Assembly: GCF_000069185.1 (NCBI RefSeq)
Contig: NC_010397.1
Coordinates: 3,968,001 to 4,032,000 of the forward strand
Direction of reading: 5' to 3'
Origin: Mycobacteroides abscessus ATCC 19977
Lineage (GTDB): Bacteria; Actinomycetota; Actinomycetes; Mycobacteriales; Mycobacteriaceae
DNA: 64,000 nt
This document shows, piece by piece, positions 15,988 to 24,391 of this stretch. Within the stretch, counting starts at the first letter, position 1. Every line of letters starts with the position of its first letter. Both the position numbers and the translations under genes were made by a program. Below the pieces are notes generated by a model. The model was not told the origin of the DNA. It did no database searches and saw only the letters and a list, made by a program, of their open reading frames with translations.

Positions 15988-17606
15988 AGGGCCGCCCTGA
16001 TGGCGGCATGTAGCTCGCGCAGAGTTGAGCGATCAGCCTTGACCTCCAGAACCCTGATACCCCTGGCCGGTTCGTCCAGGGCGGGACCAAGCTCCTCGAC
16101 CGAAATCGACTGTGAATCCACATGATAAGCCCGGCACAGCGCCGCAATATCGACATCGTGCGGGGTACCGAAGATGCGCGAGGAGACATCGTGGAAGCGC
16201 GGGTCGCCCTGCTCCAGCAGTTCGAAAATTCCGCCGCCGTTGTCATTTGAGACCACGATGGTCAGATTCTCGGGCCGGGGCTCGGTAGGGCCGATCAATA
16301 GACCCGAACTGTCGTGCACAAAGGTGAGATCGCCGATCAACGCCACCGTGCGACCACCCCGGTGCGCCAATGCCGCGCCGATCGCGGTGGATACGGTGCC
16401 GTCGATGCCGGCCACTCCCCGATTGGAGCGCACACGAACGTCCTTGGCGCCCCACGGAACAAGAGCGGCGTCGCGTACCGGGTTGGACGCGCCGAGCACC
16501 AGCTGATCGCCGTCGCGCAGCGACCCACACACGTGCGCCGCCACATGCAGGCCCGTGGTGAGGGGGTGCGTGCTCAGCTGTCCGCGCACCGCGTCGAGCG
16601 CCTTGTGATGCGCATGGGCGCACCGCTGCAGCCACGCCGGGTCGGGGCTTCCGGAGGTGACCGCACGGGTGCCGGTGGCCTGCGAGTTACCGGATACGTC
16701 GGGCCAGCGTGGCCCGGTAGTCAACGCGTACACCGGAATCCGGCTGTCCGCCAACAACGAGGAAACCTGCCGATGCAACGTCGGGCGCCCCAACATGATC
16801 ACCTGCTGCGGGTGCAGCAGCGTGAGCGCCAGCGGATGTACCGGGTTATCGGGCTGTGGCGCAGTCGGTTCGGCCACGGTGGGCAGCATCGAAAGATTTG
16901 GGTGGGTGGCCGCGCCGTGCCCCGCTATCACCACGGTGTCCGCAGTCAGATCGATCTCGACGGGTTCGTCGAATGTCACGTCCGGGGTGTAGGTCCATGG
17001 GGCGCCGCCAGGGCGTCCGGCGGGTATCGGTCCGCCGTCACGATCGGGCACGAGTGGTTCCCGCAGCGGGATGTCGAACTGCACAGGTCCCGCATTGGCG
17101 GTACGAGATCCCTTGGCGGCAGCCAAGACCCGGCAAGTCGCCGAGCGCCAGTGCGGGTTCTGGGCCTCGATCTTCTCCGAGCCCTCTTCTGCCAGACCGA
17201 TGCTGATCGCCGCACGAACCTGAGTGCCGAAGTAGCCGAGCTGCTCCATGGTCTGGTTGGCTCCGGTGCCCAGCAATTCGTAGGGCCGGTTGGCCGACAG
17301 CACGATCAGCGGCACCCGCGCATAGTTGGCCTCCACCACCGCCGGGCCCAGGTTGGCTACCGCCGTCCCGGATGTCATCGCCACCGGCACCGGGGAGCCA
17401 CTGGCGGCGGCCAGCCCGACGGCCAGGAAGCCGGCGGTGCGTTCGTCGATGCGCACGTGCAGTCGCAGCCGGCCGGCCTTGTCGGCGTCGTGCAGCGCAA
17501 AGGCCAGCGGCGCGTTACGCGAACCTGGGCACAACACCACATCGCGGACGCCGCCGCGGATCAGCTCGTCGACGACGGCGTGGGCCTGTGCGGTCGACGG
17601 GTTCAT
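15984..17606 (-). CDS. menD: SEPHCHC synthase (menaquinone pathway)
   Basis: 540-residue thiamine-diphosphate enzyme that joins 2-oxoglutarate-derived succinyl semialdehyde to isochorismate. The N-terminal PYR domain has [15 protein letters not shown] and the cofactor-activating Glu in [15 protein letters not shown]; the C-terminal PP domain has [12 protein letters not shown] and [11 protein letters not shown]. Length is normal for actinobacterial MenD. The ATG start is 12 bp downstream of the stop of the bpoC-like hydrolase. The downstream DUF3592 gene overlaps the stop. Confidence 0.95.
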   Translation of the reverse strand: MNPSTAQAHAVVDELIRGGVRDVVLCPGSRNAPLAFALHDADKAGRLRLHVRIDERTAGFLAVGLAAASGSPVPVAMTSGTAVANLGPAVVEANYARVPLIVLSANRPYELLGTGANQTMEQLGYFGTQVRAAISIGLAEEGSEKIEAQNPHWRSATCRVLAAAKGSRTANAGPVQFDIPLREPLVPDRDGGPIPAGRPGGAPWTYTPDVTFDEPVEIDLTADTVVIAGHGAATHPNLSMLPTVAEPTAPQPDNPVHPLALTLLHPQQVIMLGRPTLHRQVSSLLADSRIPVYALTTGPRWPDVSGNSQATGTRAVTSGSPDPAWLQRCAHAHHKALDAVRGQLSTHPLTTGLHVAAHVCGSLRDGDQLVLGASNPVRDAALVPWGAKDVRVRSNRGVAGIDGTVSTAIGAALAHRGGRTVALIGDLTFVHDSSGLLIGPTEPRPENLTIVVSNDNGGGIFELLEQGDPRFHDVSSRIFGTPHDVDIAALCRAYHVDSQSISVEELGPALDEPARGIRVLEVKADRSTLRELHAAIRAAL

Positions 17607-17618
17607 GCCATCAGGGTG

Positions 17619-18455
17619 TCATACCGTCTGAGCGGTACTCGCAAAGAACTCCAGGATCACGCGGTTGACCTCGTCCGGGCGCTCGATGAAGCCCAGGTGC
17701 CCGGCATCGGAGATCTCGACATACTGGCCGCCGGGGATCGCATCGGCCACCTCTTTGCCGAGGTAGGGCGGCAGGGTCATGTCGTCGGTGAACCCGATGA
17801 CCAGCGACGGAACCTTGATGTCCGCATAGGCGCCGGGCCGGTCCGGGGCGGGTATGGCGCTGCGCTGATGGTCGATGCCACCCGAGGCCGGTTCCGGCCA
17901 CAGCGTGAACATGTCGATCCAGTCCTTGATCGCCGCATCGTTGTTGAGGGTCTTCGGCGAAAAGTTCAGCAGCAGCCGCATCGCGGCCTGGTACGCCGCC
18001 GGCACCTCGACACCCGAGGCGGATAGTTCGAGTTCTGCCTTGCGGAAGAACGAGCGCGTGGCGTCCTCGCGTCCGCGAGTGCCCATGAACACCGCGGCGG
18101 TCACCAATTCGGGGCGGGTGAGCGTGAGTTCCTGCGCGATGAGGGCACCCATGGAGAACCCCACCAGCCGGGCCGGAGCGGCGCCGAGTTGCTCGATGAG
18201 CGCCGCGGTGTCGTCCACCATGTCTTGAAGGGTGAAGCCGTCCGCTGACTCGGTGGTCGGCGGTATGCCGCGGTTGTTGAAGGTGATGGTGCGATAGCCC
18301 GCGGCACGGAACGCCGGCACCTGGTGCAGGTGCCAGCTGCGGCCGGCGCCACCACGCCCGGAGATAAAGACGACGGGGTCGCCCGAGGCGCCGAGCGCCA
18401 GGGGCCCGCGGTCGTCATAACTGATCTGGATGCCGTTGATGTTCGCGAGAGGCAC
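17619..18455 (-). CDS. Alpha/beta hydrolase, BpoC-like
   Basis: 278 residues. Nucleophile elbow GFSMG (Ser), catalytic His in DAGHLGF, and oxyanion region GGAGRSW. It closely resembles M. tuberculosis BpoC (Rv0554), annotated as a peroxidase but lacking a clear activity; its location between menC and menD makes it a candidate for SHCHC synthase (MenH step), an inference. GTG at 18455 is preferred because the longer frame would run back into menC, whose stop is 12 bp upstream. Translation within the menC-hydrolase-menD-DUF3592 group appears tightly linked. Confidence 0.85.
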   Translation of the reverse strand: MPLANINGIQISYDDRGPLALGASGDPVVFISGRGGAGRSWHLHQVPAFRAAGYRTITFNNRGIPPTTESADGFTLQDMVDDTAALIEQLGAAPARLVGFSMGALIAQELTLTRPELVTAAVFMGTRGREDATRSFFRKAELELSASGVEVPAAYQAAMRLLLNFSPKTLNNDAAIKDWIDMFTLWPEPASGGIDHQRSAIPAPDRPGAYADIKVPSLVIGFTDDMTLPPYLGKEVADAIPGGQYVEISDAGHLGFIERPDEVNRVILEFFASTAQTV

Positions 18456-18466
18456 GGTGATTGAAC

Positions 18467-19435
18467 CTACCGGTTGAGCAGCGCGTGGCAGTCGGCTACT
18501 CGGCGGCGCCACCGATCCAGCCGGTCAGCGGGCACGGCGAGCGCGGCCAGCCGAGCCGGGTCGGGGGTGCACGACGTGACGGGCAGGTGGCCGTCCACCA
18601 CAGGCGGCACATCCGCTACATCGGCCAAGAAAAATCCTCCGGTACCCAGGCCACAGGCGTGATCCAGCTCCGGCAGCGCCGCCGCCGCACGCAGACCGAT
18701 GCCGATGCCCACCGCGCTGTCCAGTGCGCTGGAGATCACCGCCGGCATCCCGATACGCGCGGCGATCTCCAACAAGGCGTGCACGCCACCAAGGGGCGCC
18801 ACCTTGAGCACCGCGATATCGGCCGCCCGCGCTTGCGCGACACGAAGTGGATCACTTGCGCGCCGGATGCTTTCGTCTGCAGCGATCGGCACTCCGGGGA
18901 GCCGCCGGCGCAGTTCGGCCAGTTCTTCCACGGTGGCGCATGGCTGTTCGGCGTACTCGAGAGCGCCGTCGCGGGTCAGCGCGGTCAGCGCGTGGACTGC
19001 CTGCGCGACAGTCCAGCCGCCGTTGGCATCGACCCGCACCGTGCGGATCCGAGCGCGCACCGCCTCGACCCGAGCGACATCCTCGTCAAGCGTTTGTCCC
19101 GGCTCGGCCACTTTGACCTTCGCGGTCTGGGCGCCCGGGAATCGGGACAGCACCTCGGGTACATCGGCGGCGGTCACCGCGGGCACCGTCGCGTTGACCG
19201 GGATGCGGTCACGGCGCGGCGTGGGCAGCGCGCGGTACGCGGCCTCGATGGCGGCGGACAGCCACGCGGAGGCCTCGGCCGGTTGATACTCGGGAAACGC
19301 ACCGAACTCGCCCCAGCCCGCCGGGCCGTCGATCAACGCGACTTCCCGGGTGGTGATGCCGCGAAATCGCACCCGCATGGGCAGCGCGACAACATGCAGC
19401 CGGTCGAGCACGTCGTCTAATACGGGCAGCTCCAC
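18467..19435 (-). CDS. menC: O-succinylbenzoate synthase
   Basis: 322-residue enolase-superfamily enzyme that dehydrates SHCHC to o-succinylbenzoate. Catalytic lysine in AKVKVAEPG, metal ligands in RVDANGGW, EYAEQP and IAADES, and the second lysine in VLKVAPLGG. GTG start at 19435 lies inside a 30-bp sequence that recurs perfectly at the start of the upstream phosphatase gene, so both genes share leader, start codon and second and third codons (MEL). Heads the menC-hydrolase-menD group on the minus strand. Confidence 0.94.
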   Translation of the reverse strand: MELPVLDDVLDRLHVVALPMRVRFRGITTREVALIDGPAGWGEFGAFPEYQPAEASAWLSAAIEAAYRALPTPRRDRIPVNATVPAVTAADVPEVLSRFPGAQTAKVKVAEPGQTLDEDVARVEAVRARIRTVRVDANGGWTVAQAVHALTALTRDGALEYAEQPCATVEELAELRRRLPGVPIAADESIRRASDPLRVAQARAADIAVLKVAPLGGVHALLEIAARIGMPAVISSALDSAVGIGIGLRAAAALPELDHACGLGTGGFFLADVADVPPVVDGHLPVTSCTPDPARLAALAVPADRLDRWRRRVADCHALLNR

Positions 19436-19455
19436 ATCTGCGATCGTCGCATGCT
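19426..19455. repeat. 30-bp direct repeat, copy 1 (menC start)
   Basis: Perfectly identical to 20083-20112. It spans the menC leader, GTG start and first three codons, and also overlaps the end of the phosphatase gene. Contains GCGATCGTCGC and GCATGC. Confidence 0.95.
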
Positions 19456-20092
19456 AGACCGACCGGAGGTGATCGATGCTGCCCAGTTCGGTAACCGCGC
19501 GATTGTGGAAGTAGTCGTCTTCACTGAGCACGCTGATGCTGCCCGCCGGGGCCCGGAAGGATACGTAACCCGTCGAAGCGACGGGCATCTTGATCCATGC
19601 GGATACGACAAACGTCAGCGCACCACCGTGCGTCACGATGACCTGGTGACGGCAACGGCTTTCTACGATATCGCTCATTGCGTCGTAAATGCGTTGCGCA
19701 AAAACGATTTTCGTCTCCGCACCGCTAATCCCTTCATCGTGGGCCATCCGCTCGCCCACCGCGGGCGGCGGCACAAACCTTTGATCAAGCCACTCCTGAG
19801 GCCTGCCACCGGCCTCCCCGTACGACTTCTCGCGCAATCGCACATCGACAATGGGCGCGACACCCAGGGCATCGCCGATCGCGTCGGCCGTGTGCGCCGC
19901 ACGAACCAGATCCGAGGTGTACACCTCGACCTCGCTGCCGCCGGGAACGCGGGTGCGCAATGACGAGGCGATCGCCCGGGCCGCGCGTCGGCCCGCCGCG
20001 GTTAATGCGGAGTCGTACCACCCACCGACCAGCCCATCCACGTGATGAGTCGACTCCGGATGCGTCACAACGTATAGGCGACGCAGCTCCAC
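19454..20092 (-). CDS. Histidine-phosphatase-fold protein with altered RHG motif
   Basis: 212 residues. The phosphoglycerate-mutase-like fold is indicated by [16 protein letters not shown], the late VIVTHGGAL motif and an [11 protein letters not shown] segment. The usual RHGE nucleophile motif is THPE here ([10 protein letters not shown]): His is kept, but the phosphate-binding Arg and the Gly are missing. It may act on a different phosphoester or be a non-catalytic sensor. The gene is precisely bracketed by the 30-bp direct repeat; recombination between copies would remove it and leave menC with an intact start. I see no orthologue at this position in M. tuberculosis. Confidence 0.75.
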   Translation of the reverse strand: MELRRLYVVTHPESTHHVDGLVGGWYDSALTAAGRRAARAIASSLRTRVPGGSEVEVYTSDLVRAAHTADAIGDALGVAPIVDVRLREKSYGEAGGRPQEWLDQRFVPPPAVGERMAHDEGISGAETKIVFAQRIYDAMSDIVESRCRHQVIVTHGGALTFVVSAWIKMPVASTGYVSFRAPAGSISVLSEDDYFHNRAVTELGSIDHLRSV

Positions 20093-20112
20093 ATCTGCGA
20101 TCGTCGCATGCT
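20083..20112. repeat. 30-bp direct repeat, copy 2 (phosphatase start)
   Basis: Identical to 19426-19455. It carries the GTG start and codons two and three of the phosphatase gene. The two copies are 657 bp apart in the same orientation. Confidence 0.95.
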
Positions 20113-20148
20113 GCCCGGCGGACCGTCCGCGGCAGCCTCACCGGGCGC

Positions 20149-20165
20149 CCGAAAGTGACTTTCGG
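20149..20165. promoter_or_regulatory. Inverted repeat CCGAAAG-TGA-CTTTCGG
   Basis: Perfect 7-bp arms with a 3-bp spacer in the 138-bp gap between the divergent phosphatase and the small zinc-finger-like gene. Possible operator for either promoter; no regulator is identified. Confidence 0.4.
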
Positions 20166-20230
20166 TTCTAGTGCGTCCCACGACCGAATGCCAATCTGCC
20201 CAGTGCAAAGGAAGCAAAGAAGGAGAGGGC

Positions 20231-20563
20231 ATGACAACGGCTCACGGTGTCGCGGGATTTCAATCGGGTTGCCGGTGCCCAGGTTGCTCCACGGCCGAGG
20301 CACGACGGCTGCGGCGGATCGGCGACCTGGAACGGGAACGGTGGGAGCCCATCAATCAGCGTGCTACCCGGCGCACCGAGCACTACTTCGCCGAGGCCTC
20401 CGATCATCCGCTGAATTGGCAGAAGCCCTGGACCAAGGAAGAGATCAGCACCGTACTCGATTCGTCATCCACGGCCGCGCAAGTCGCGACGCGACTTGGA
20501 CGCTCGGTGGGGGCCATTCACGCGGCGCGGCGACGATTCCGTGCACGGCCCTGCCGGAATTAG
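20231..20563 (+). CDS. Small Cys-motif plus SANT-like helix-turn-helix protein
   Basis: 110 residues, not a family I can name. The N-terminus has HGVAGFQSGCRCPGCSTAEA, a CxCxxC cluster resembling short zinc-binding motifs of phage and actinobacterial proteins. The C-terminus KPWTKEEISTVL through AAQVATRLGRSVGAIHAARR looks like a Myb/SANT-type or Sigma-4-like helix-turn-helix. Together these suggest DNA binding. A very strong ribosome site (GAAGGAGAGGGC) fixes the ATG; an upstream in-frame extension is rejected. It lies 59 bp before the ClpC2-like gene but has a separate promoter region. Confidence 0.7.
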   Translation: MTTAHGVAGFQSGCRCPGCSTAEARRLRRIGDLERERWEPINQRATRRTEHYFAEASDHPLNWQKPWTKEEISTVLDSSSTAAQVATRLGRSVGAIHAARRRFRARPCRN

Positions 20564-20574
20564 CACACCATCTG

Positions 20575-20591
20575 GTCAACTTTTAGTTGAC
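20575..20591. promoter_or_regulatory. Clp-N/HTH operator, distal: GTCAAC-TTTTA-GTTGAC
   Basis: A perfect 6-bp inverted repeat with a 5-bp spacer. Its right arm overlaps the -35 hexamer TTGACA. The same arms occur in the proximal site at 20604-20620 and in front of the split Clp-N/HTH genes at 37409-37451. Probable autoregulatory site. Confidence 0.8.
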
Positions 20592-20616
20592 AACTACCAT
20601 ATCGTCAACCTAATGT
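20587..20616 (+). promoter_or_regulatory. Leaderless promoter TTGACA-N18-TAATGT
   Basis: -35 TTGACA at 20587-20592 and -10 TAATGT at 20611-20616, spacer 18 bp. The -10 ends 6 bp before the ATG at 20623, and there is no ribosome site, so the transcript is probably leaderless. Both boxes are covered by operator repeats, so bound repressor would exclude RNA polymerase. Confidence 0.7.
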
Positions 20617-20620
20617 TGAC
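20604..20620. promoter_or_regulatory. Clp-N/HTH operator, proximal: GTCAAC-CTAAT-GTTGAC
   Basis: Perfect inverted repeat with a 5-bp spacer, ending 2 bp before the start codon and covering the -10 box. Centre-to-centre distance to the distal operator is 29 bp, near three helical turns, which suits cooperative binding. Confidence 0.8.
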
Positions 20621-20622
20621 AC

Positions 20623-21324
20623 ATGGCCGCATTTCCCATCTCCTTGGACAACCTGATCGAGTCCGTACGCGGGATGCATCCCGACGGCACCGCGCTGGAT
20701 CACCTTTCCGATGCCATGCTGCTGGCCGGGCGGTTGTCCGATCATGCCGACGCGTTGATCGGACACTTTGTCGACCAGGCCCGTCGCTCCGGCGCCTCCT
20801 GGAGCGAAATCGGTTCCAGCATGGGCGTATCCAAGCAAGCGGCACAGAAACGCTTCGTGCCGTCGGTACGGATGTTTTCTCGCTTCACCGATCGTGCCAG
20901 GCGATCTGTCGTCGGTGCGGCAGGCTTTGCGCTGGCAGACGGCACGCCGATCACCGTTGACCACCTCCTGGCCGGAGCCATCAGCGATCCGAAGGGGCTT
21001 GCCGCAGTCATCGTCGCGCAGGCCGGGATAACCGCCGACGCACTCGGAATCCCGGAGCGGCCTGCCCCCGATTACGATGCGGTGGCACCGACGCTGTCGA
21101 CCGCGGAATTCGACGGTGACGCACAGGAGGCCCTGGAGGCCACGCTGCACATCGCACTGCGCTTGGGGCACAACTTCATTGGCACCGAGCACCTGCTACT
21201 GGCCATCTTGTCCGGCCACACCGACACCTCCCGCCGACTCTCCGAGCTAGGTCTCAATGCCGTCGTGGCCGAGGAGCAGGTGACCCGCCTGCTCGGTGAG
21301 ATCTTGCAGGGCAGGACCCCCTAG
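20623..21324 (+). CDS. ClpC2-like regulator: HTH fused to Clp-N repeats
   Basis: 233 residues. Residues about 55-77 form a helix-turn-helix (GASWSEIGSSMGVSKQAAQKRF). Residues about 85-230 contain the two-repeat ClpC N-terminal fold (MFSRFTDRARRSVVGAA; HIALRLGHNFIGTEHLLLAIL). No ATPase module is present. Mycobacterial ClpC2 has this kind of architecture; from memory it can sequester ClpC1-binding compounds such as cyclomarin and controls its own promoter. The double operator over the promoter here supports autorepression. A second locus at 36596-37451 encodes the same two modules as separate proteins with the same operator. Confidence 0.83.
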   Translation: MAAFPISLDNLIESVRGMHPDGTALDHLSDAMLLAGRLSDHADALIGHFVDQARRSGASWSEIGSSMGVSKQAAQKRFVPSVRMFSRFTDRARRSVVGAAGFALADGTPITVDHLLAGAISDPKGLAAVIVAQAGITADALGIPERPAPDYDAVAPTLSTAEFDGDAQEALEATLHIALRLGHNFIGTEHLLLAILSGHTDTSRRLSELGLNAVVAEEQVTRLLGEILQGRTP

Positions 21325-21356
21325 CCAGCAGGCCCCCGAAGGCGTACCTTAATGTC

Positions 21357-21806
21357 ATGCCAGTTGACATAAAACCCGTACCCAAGTGGCTTAAATACTT
21401 CAATAAGGTCGTCATCGGCGGGCACAAGGTGGGCCTCAAATTGCCGATGATGGTCCTGACGGTGCCGGGCGCCAAGTCTGGTAAGCCACGGTCCACCCCC
21501 ATCACCCCCTTCACACTCGACGGGCAGCGCTATGCCGTTGGCGGAGTGCCGGGCTCGGCCTGGATCACCAACGCGCGCAAGGCCAAAACGGGCACCCTAA
21601 CGCGGGGACGCCACAGCGAGCAGGTCCGCATCATCGAGCTGTCTCCGCAGGACTCCCGGCCGGTGCTACGCGCATTTCCCATCGAGGTGCCCGCCGGGGT
21701 CGGCTTCATCAGAAACGCCGGACTGGTCACAGAGGGAACTCCCGACGAGTTCGAGGCACTAGCCGGGATTGCCGCTGTGTTCCGGTTCGATCCGCTGAAC
21801 GGCTAG
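21357..21806 (+). CDS. Ddn-family F420-dependent oxidoreductase
   Basis: 149 residues, split-barrel deazaflavin (F420)-dependent nitroreductase family, as in M. tuberculosis Ddn. Family motifs are LTVPGAKSGKPRSTPITPF near residue 35 and GVPGSAWITNARKAKTGTL in the cofactor region. Substrate unknown; family members reduce quinones and other unsaturated compounds. It stands 32 bp after the ClpC2-like gene on the same strand and converges with the diguanylate cyclase gene, sharing 4 bp at the stops. Confidence 0.87.
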   Translation: MPVDIKPVPKWLKYFNKVVIGGHKVGLKLPMMVLTVPGAKSGKPRSTPITPFTLDGQRYAVGGVPGSAWITNARKAKTGTLTRGRHSEQVRIIELSPQDSRPVLRAFPIEVPAGVGFIRNAGLVTEGTPDEFEALAGIAAVFRFDPLNG

Positions 21807-22984
21807 GCGCCCGAACGCCACAAATATCGCCCCTCGGAATCGTCATCCGCGTGCAAGATCCGGGACTGATCTCCCCCATCGTGCTTGGCCTCATACATGG
21901 CGCGGTCCGCACAGGCCGTGAGCACCTCGATCGCCTCCTGCGACGTCGCCGATACCACTCGTGAGACCGCCTGAGCCGCCACACCCACGCTCGCGGTCAC
22001 GGCGATACCGGCCGGCATCGAGGCCGTGACGGCTTGCCGCAACCGAGTGGCGAATTCGGCAACGGCGGACGCCGGGCACACCGTCACCACAAGAAACTCC
22101 TCGCCCCCGGAGCGGCCGACCACACTCGTTCCGGTCGTCCCACATGTGAGCGCATGGGCCACGTCGATGAGCACCCGGTCGCCGGTGCCATGGCCATACC
22201 GGTCATTGATGGACTTGAACCTGTCGATATCGACGATGGCCGCGGCGGTCACCTGATCACCGTCCAGCGGCTGCTCGCGCCGCAGTTCGCCGTAAAGCCG
22301 CTGCCACTCGGCGTAGATACCGCGCCGGTTGAGCAGCCCTGTCAGCGGATCACGCTGCGCGGCAAGTGCGTCCCATCGCACCACCGCAATCCCGAATTGA
22401 ATGACCGCCGGGATCAGCACCACGACCAACAGCATGCTGGTCACCTTCACCAGCGCGGTCATCGCAGCGCCGACGGTACCCTCGGCGAACAGGCGAGACG
22501 ACAGCGCGATGATCATCGGCGCGCACCAGGCGACGTGGGCCACCAGCAGCCGGTTCGCCAGGAAGAAGCTCACGTAGGCGCCGACGGGCGTGAAAAGCAC
22601 CGTGCCCACCAAGCCCGCGAGTGGATCGGAGTCCTGCCAGCAAGCCACCGCGATGCCGATATCGGCAAAGGCGACGAATGCCACCGCCTCACGTAGGGAC
22701 GGCCACGGCCCCACCGCCCAACGCAACGCCCACCCCAATGAGCCGACCGCGCACAGCCCGACGATGACGCGACCGATCATGCTGCGCGGACCGGTATCGC
22801 TGAACTGAACGGCAATGCAGATCGCGGCGAAAATCAGCGCGTATCCGCCGATGAGGTTGCGGACGGTCCGGTCCAGCTTGCGCGCATGAAGGAAGCCGCG
22901 CAGCCAACCCGTCGGCACCGGTTCGGTCCACCATTGACGCAGAAAGCCCATCCACGCGGTGGACCGGATATACGAAACGATCAC
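21803..22984 (-). CDS. Membrane-bound diguanylate cyclase (GGDEF)
   Basis: 393 residues. About six membrane segments fill the first half (for example GGYALIFAAICIAVQF; VTSMLLVVVLIPAVIQF). The C-terminal GGDEF domain starts at DPLTGLLNRRG. The active-site loop is GGEEF (GRSGGEEFLVV), a variant found in active cyclases, with metal ligand Asp in AIVDIDRFKSIND. No RxxD inhibitory site precedes it. It would make c-di-GMP in response to a membrane signal. Its GTG start overlaps the stop of the pirin gene (GTGA), so the two are translationally coupled; longer upstream starts would lie inside pirin. Confidence 0.87.
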   Translation of the reverse strand: MIVSYIRSTAWMGFLRQWWTEPVPTGWLRGFLHARKLDRTVRNLIGGYALIFAAICIAVQFSDTGPRSMIGRVIVGLCAVGSLGWALRWAVGPWPSLREAVAFVAFADIGIAVACWQDSDPLAGLVGTVLFTPVGAYVSFFLANRLLVAHVAWCAPMIIALSSRLFAEGTVGAAMTALVKVTSMLLVVVLIPAVIQFGIAVVRWDALAAQRDPLTGLLNRRGIYAEWQRLYGELRREQPLDGDQVTAAAIVDIDRFKSINDRYGHGTGDRVLIDVAHALTCGTTGTSVVGRSGGEEFLVVTVCPASAVAEFATRLRQAVTASMPAGIAVTASVGVAAQAVSRVVSATSQEAIEVLTACADRAMYEAKHDGGDQSRILHADDDSEGRYLWRSGA

Positions 22985-23997
22985 GGCGTCGCGTAGCCAG
23001 GATTGGCGGTCGGAGCATTGCGCCGGGGCACCATCCGCACCCTGGGCAGTGGCGGCGCGGGCAAGCGAGGCACCGCGCCCTGGTAGCCCTCTACTCGCCC
23101 GAAGCGCTCGGACTCGGCCTGCCATTCCTCCCGGAAGGCCGCGATCTCGTCATGGTCGCGGCCGACGAAGTTCCACCACATGACGATCTGCTCACCGAAC
23201 GGTTTGCCACCCAACAGAATCGCCCGGGCCGTTGTCTCCGTCGGATTCGTCACGGTGAGTTGCTCCACTCCGGTGCCCACATATCCCAGCTCACCGCGAG
23301 TCAGCCGGCTACCGGAAAACTCGATGGCCTCGGTATCCACCAGCAGCCCATGCTCGAATCCGGCATCAACATCGAATCGCGCCGTACTGTGCGGTTCCAG
23401 CAGCAATTCCGCGCCGAGCAGCGGAGTCGCGGTACGCACCGGCGACACCTGTCCGGCCAACGTGCCCAGGAACACCCGCAGACTCACCCCGCCTGCCACC
23501 ACGGCGTCGGGGGCGTAATGCTGGAAATCGCGAGCCGCGTCCCGAGATTCATCCGGCAACGCGACCCACAACTGCACCCCGTGCAACGTAGTGGTCTGTG
23601 CCGTCGACACCTCCGAGTGGCAAATGCCGCGGCCACCCGTCATCAGGTTGAGCTCTCCCGGCCGCACCATCGCATGCACGCCACTGCTGTCGCGGTGCTC
23701 GATCTCTCCGGTGAACAGCCAGCTCACCGTCTGCAGGCCGGTATGCGGGTGCGGCGCGACATCCATGCCACCGGTCTGCCCGATATCGTCGGGCCCGTAG
23801 TGATCGGCAAAGCACCACGCCCCGATCAGTGATCGCTGCGCCTGAGGCAAAGTGCGCAGCACCGTCATGGCACGCGGCCCTCCGAGCGGAACCTCTCGGG
23901 GAGTGAGGATCTCGACGACGGGCCGTCCGGCATCGTCCAGCGGGCACGGGCCGCCCTCGCATCGGGTCTCCGTCGGCGTGGTCTCGGTATTGCTCAT
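22981..23997 (-). CDS. Pirin-family bicupin protein
   Basis: 338 residues. The N-terminal cupin carries the metal site: HPHTGLQTVSWLFTGEIEHRD, then GICHSEVS, giving the usual three His and one Glu. Pirins act as iron-dependent redox sensors or quercetin dioxygenases; which applies here is open. ATG at 23997 has GAAGG upstream; the longer frame would overlap the divergent acetyltransferase. The cysteine-containing N-terminus TRCEGGPCPL is unusual for pirins. The coupled downstream gene is a diguanylate cyclase. Confidence 0.87.
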   Translation of the reverse strand: MSNTETTPTETRCEGGPCPLDDAGRPVVEILTPREVPLGGPRAMTVLRTLPQAQRSLIGAWCFADHYGPDDIGQTGGMDVAPHPHTGLQTVSWLFTGEIEHRDSSGVHAMVRPGELNLMTGGRGICHSEVSTAQTTTLHGVQLWVALPDESRDAARDFQHYAPDAVVAGGVSLRVFLGTLAGQVSPVRTATPLLGAELLLEPHSTARFDVDAGFEHGLLVDTEAIEFSGSRLTRGELGYVGTGVEQLTVTNPTETTARAILLGGKPFGEQIVMWWNFVGRDHDEIAAFREEWQAESERFGRVEGYQGAVPRLPAPPLPRVRMVPRRNAPTANPGYATP

Positions 23998-24046
23998 GCC
24001 TTCATCATCGGCCGAATTCACCACATGTGCGGCATAGTTGGTCACC

Positions 24047-24391
24047 ATGGATGAATCCGACGTCACGGTCGCCGACGCACCCGACAACCACCGATTCGAG
24101 ATAACCGCAGACGGTGAGCTCGCCGGGTTCACCGAATACCTGGATACCTCGCTGGACGGCACCGCGGTACGGATCTTCTTTCATACGGAGATCGACGAAA
24201 AGTTCGGCGGGCGCGGCCTGGCCGGGACGTTGGTGCAGTCTGCCCTGACCACTTCGCGGGGCACCGGCCGCAAGATCGTGCCGGTATGCCCCTACGTCAA
24301 GAAGTTCGTCGGCAAGCACCACGAGTTCGACGACATCGTCACCCCGGTGACCCGGGACGCACTGGCCGCGGTCGAGGCACGTCAGGGATGA
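24047..24391 (+). CDS. YjdJ-type small N-acetyltransferase
   Basis: 114 residues, compact GNAT fold. The acetyl-CoA loop is GGRGLAGTLVQSAL and the end of the fold is PVCPYVKKFVGKHHEFDDI, as in the YjdJ/GNAT_acetyltr_2 group. Its substrate is not known. The start codon is 49 bp from that of divergent pirin, and its stop overlaps the start of the AhpD-like gene (ATGA), so the two are coupled. Confidence 0.88.
   Translation: MDESDVTVADAPDNHRFEITADGELAGFTEYLDTSLDGTAVRIFFHTEIDEKFGGRGLAGTLVQSALTTSRGTGRKIVPVCPYVKKFVGKHHEFDDIVTPVTRDALAAVEARQG

Noticed and set aside
19454..20092. Insertion sequence or mobile element explaining the 30-bp repeats
   Set aside because: No transposase, no terminal inverted repeats, and 30 bp is far too long for a target-site duplication; left as a recombination or duplication question.
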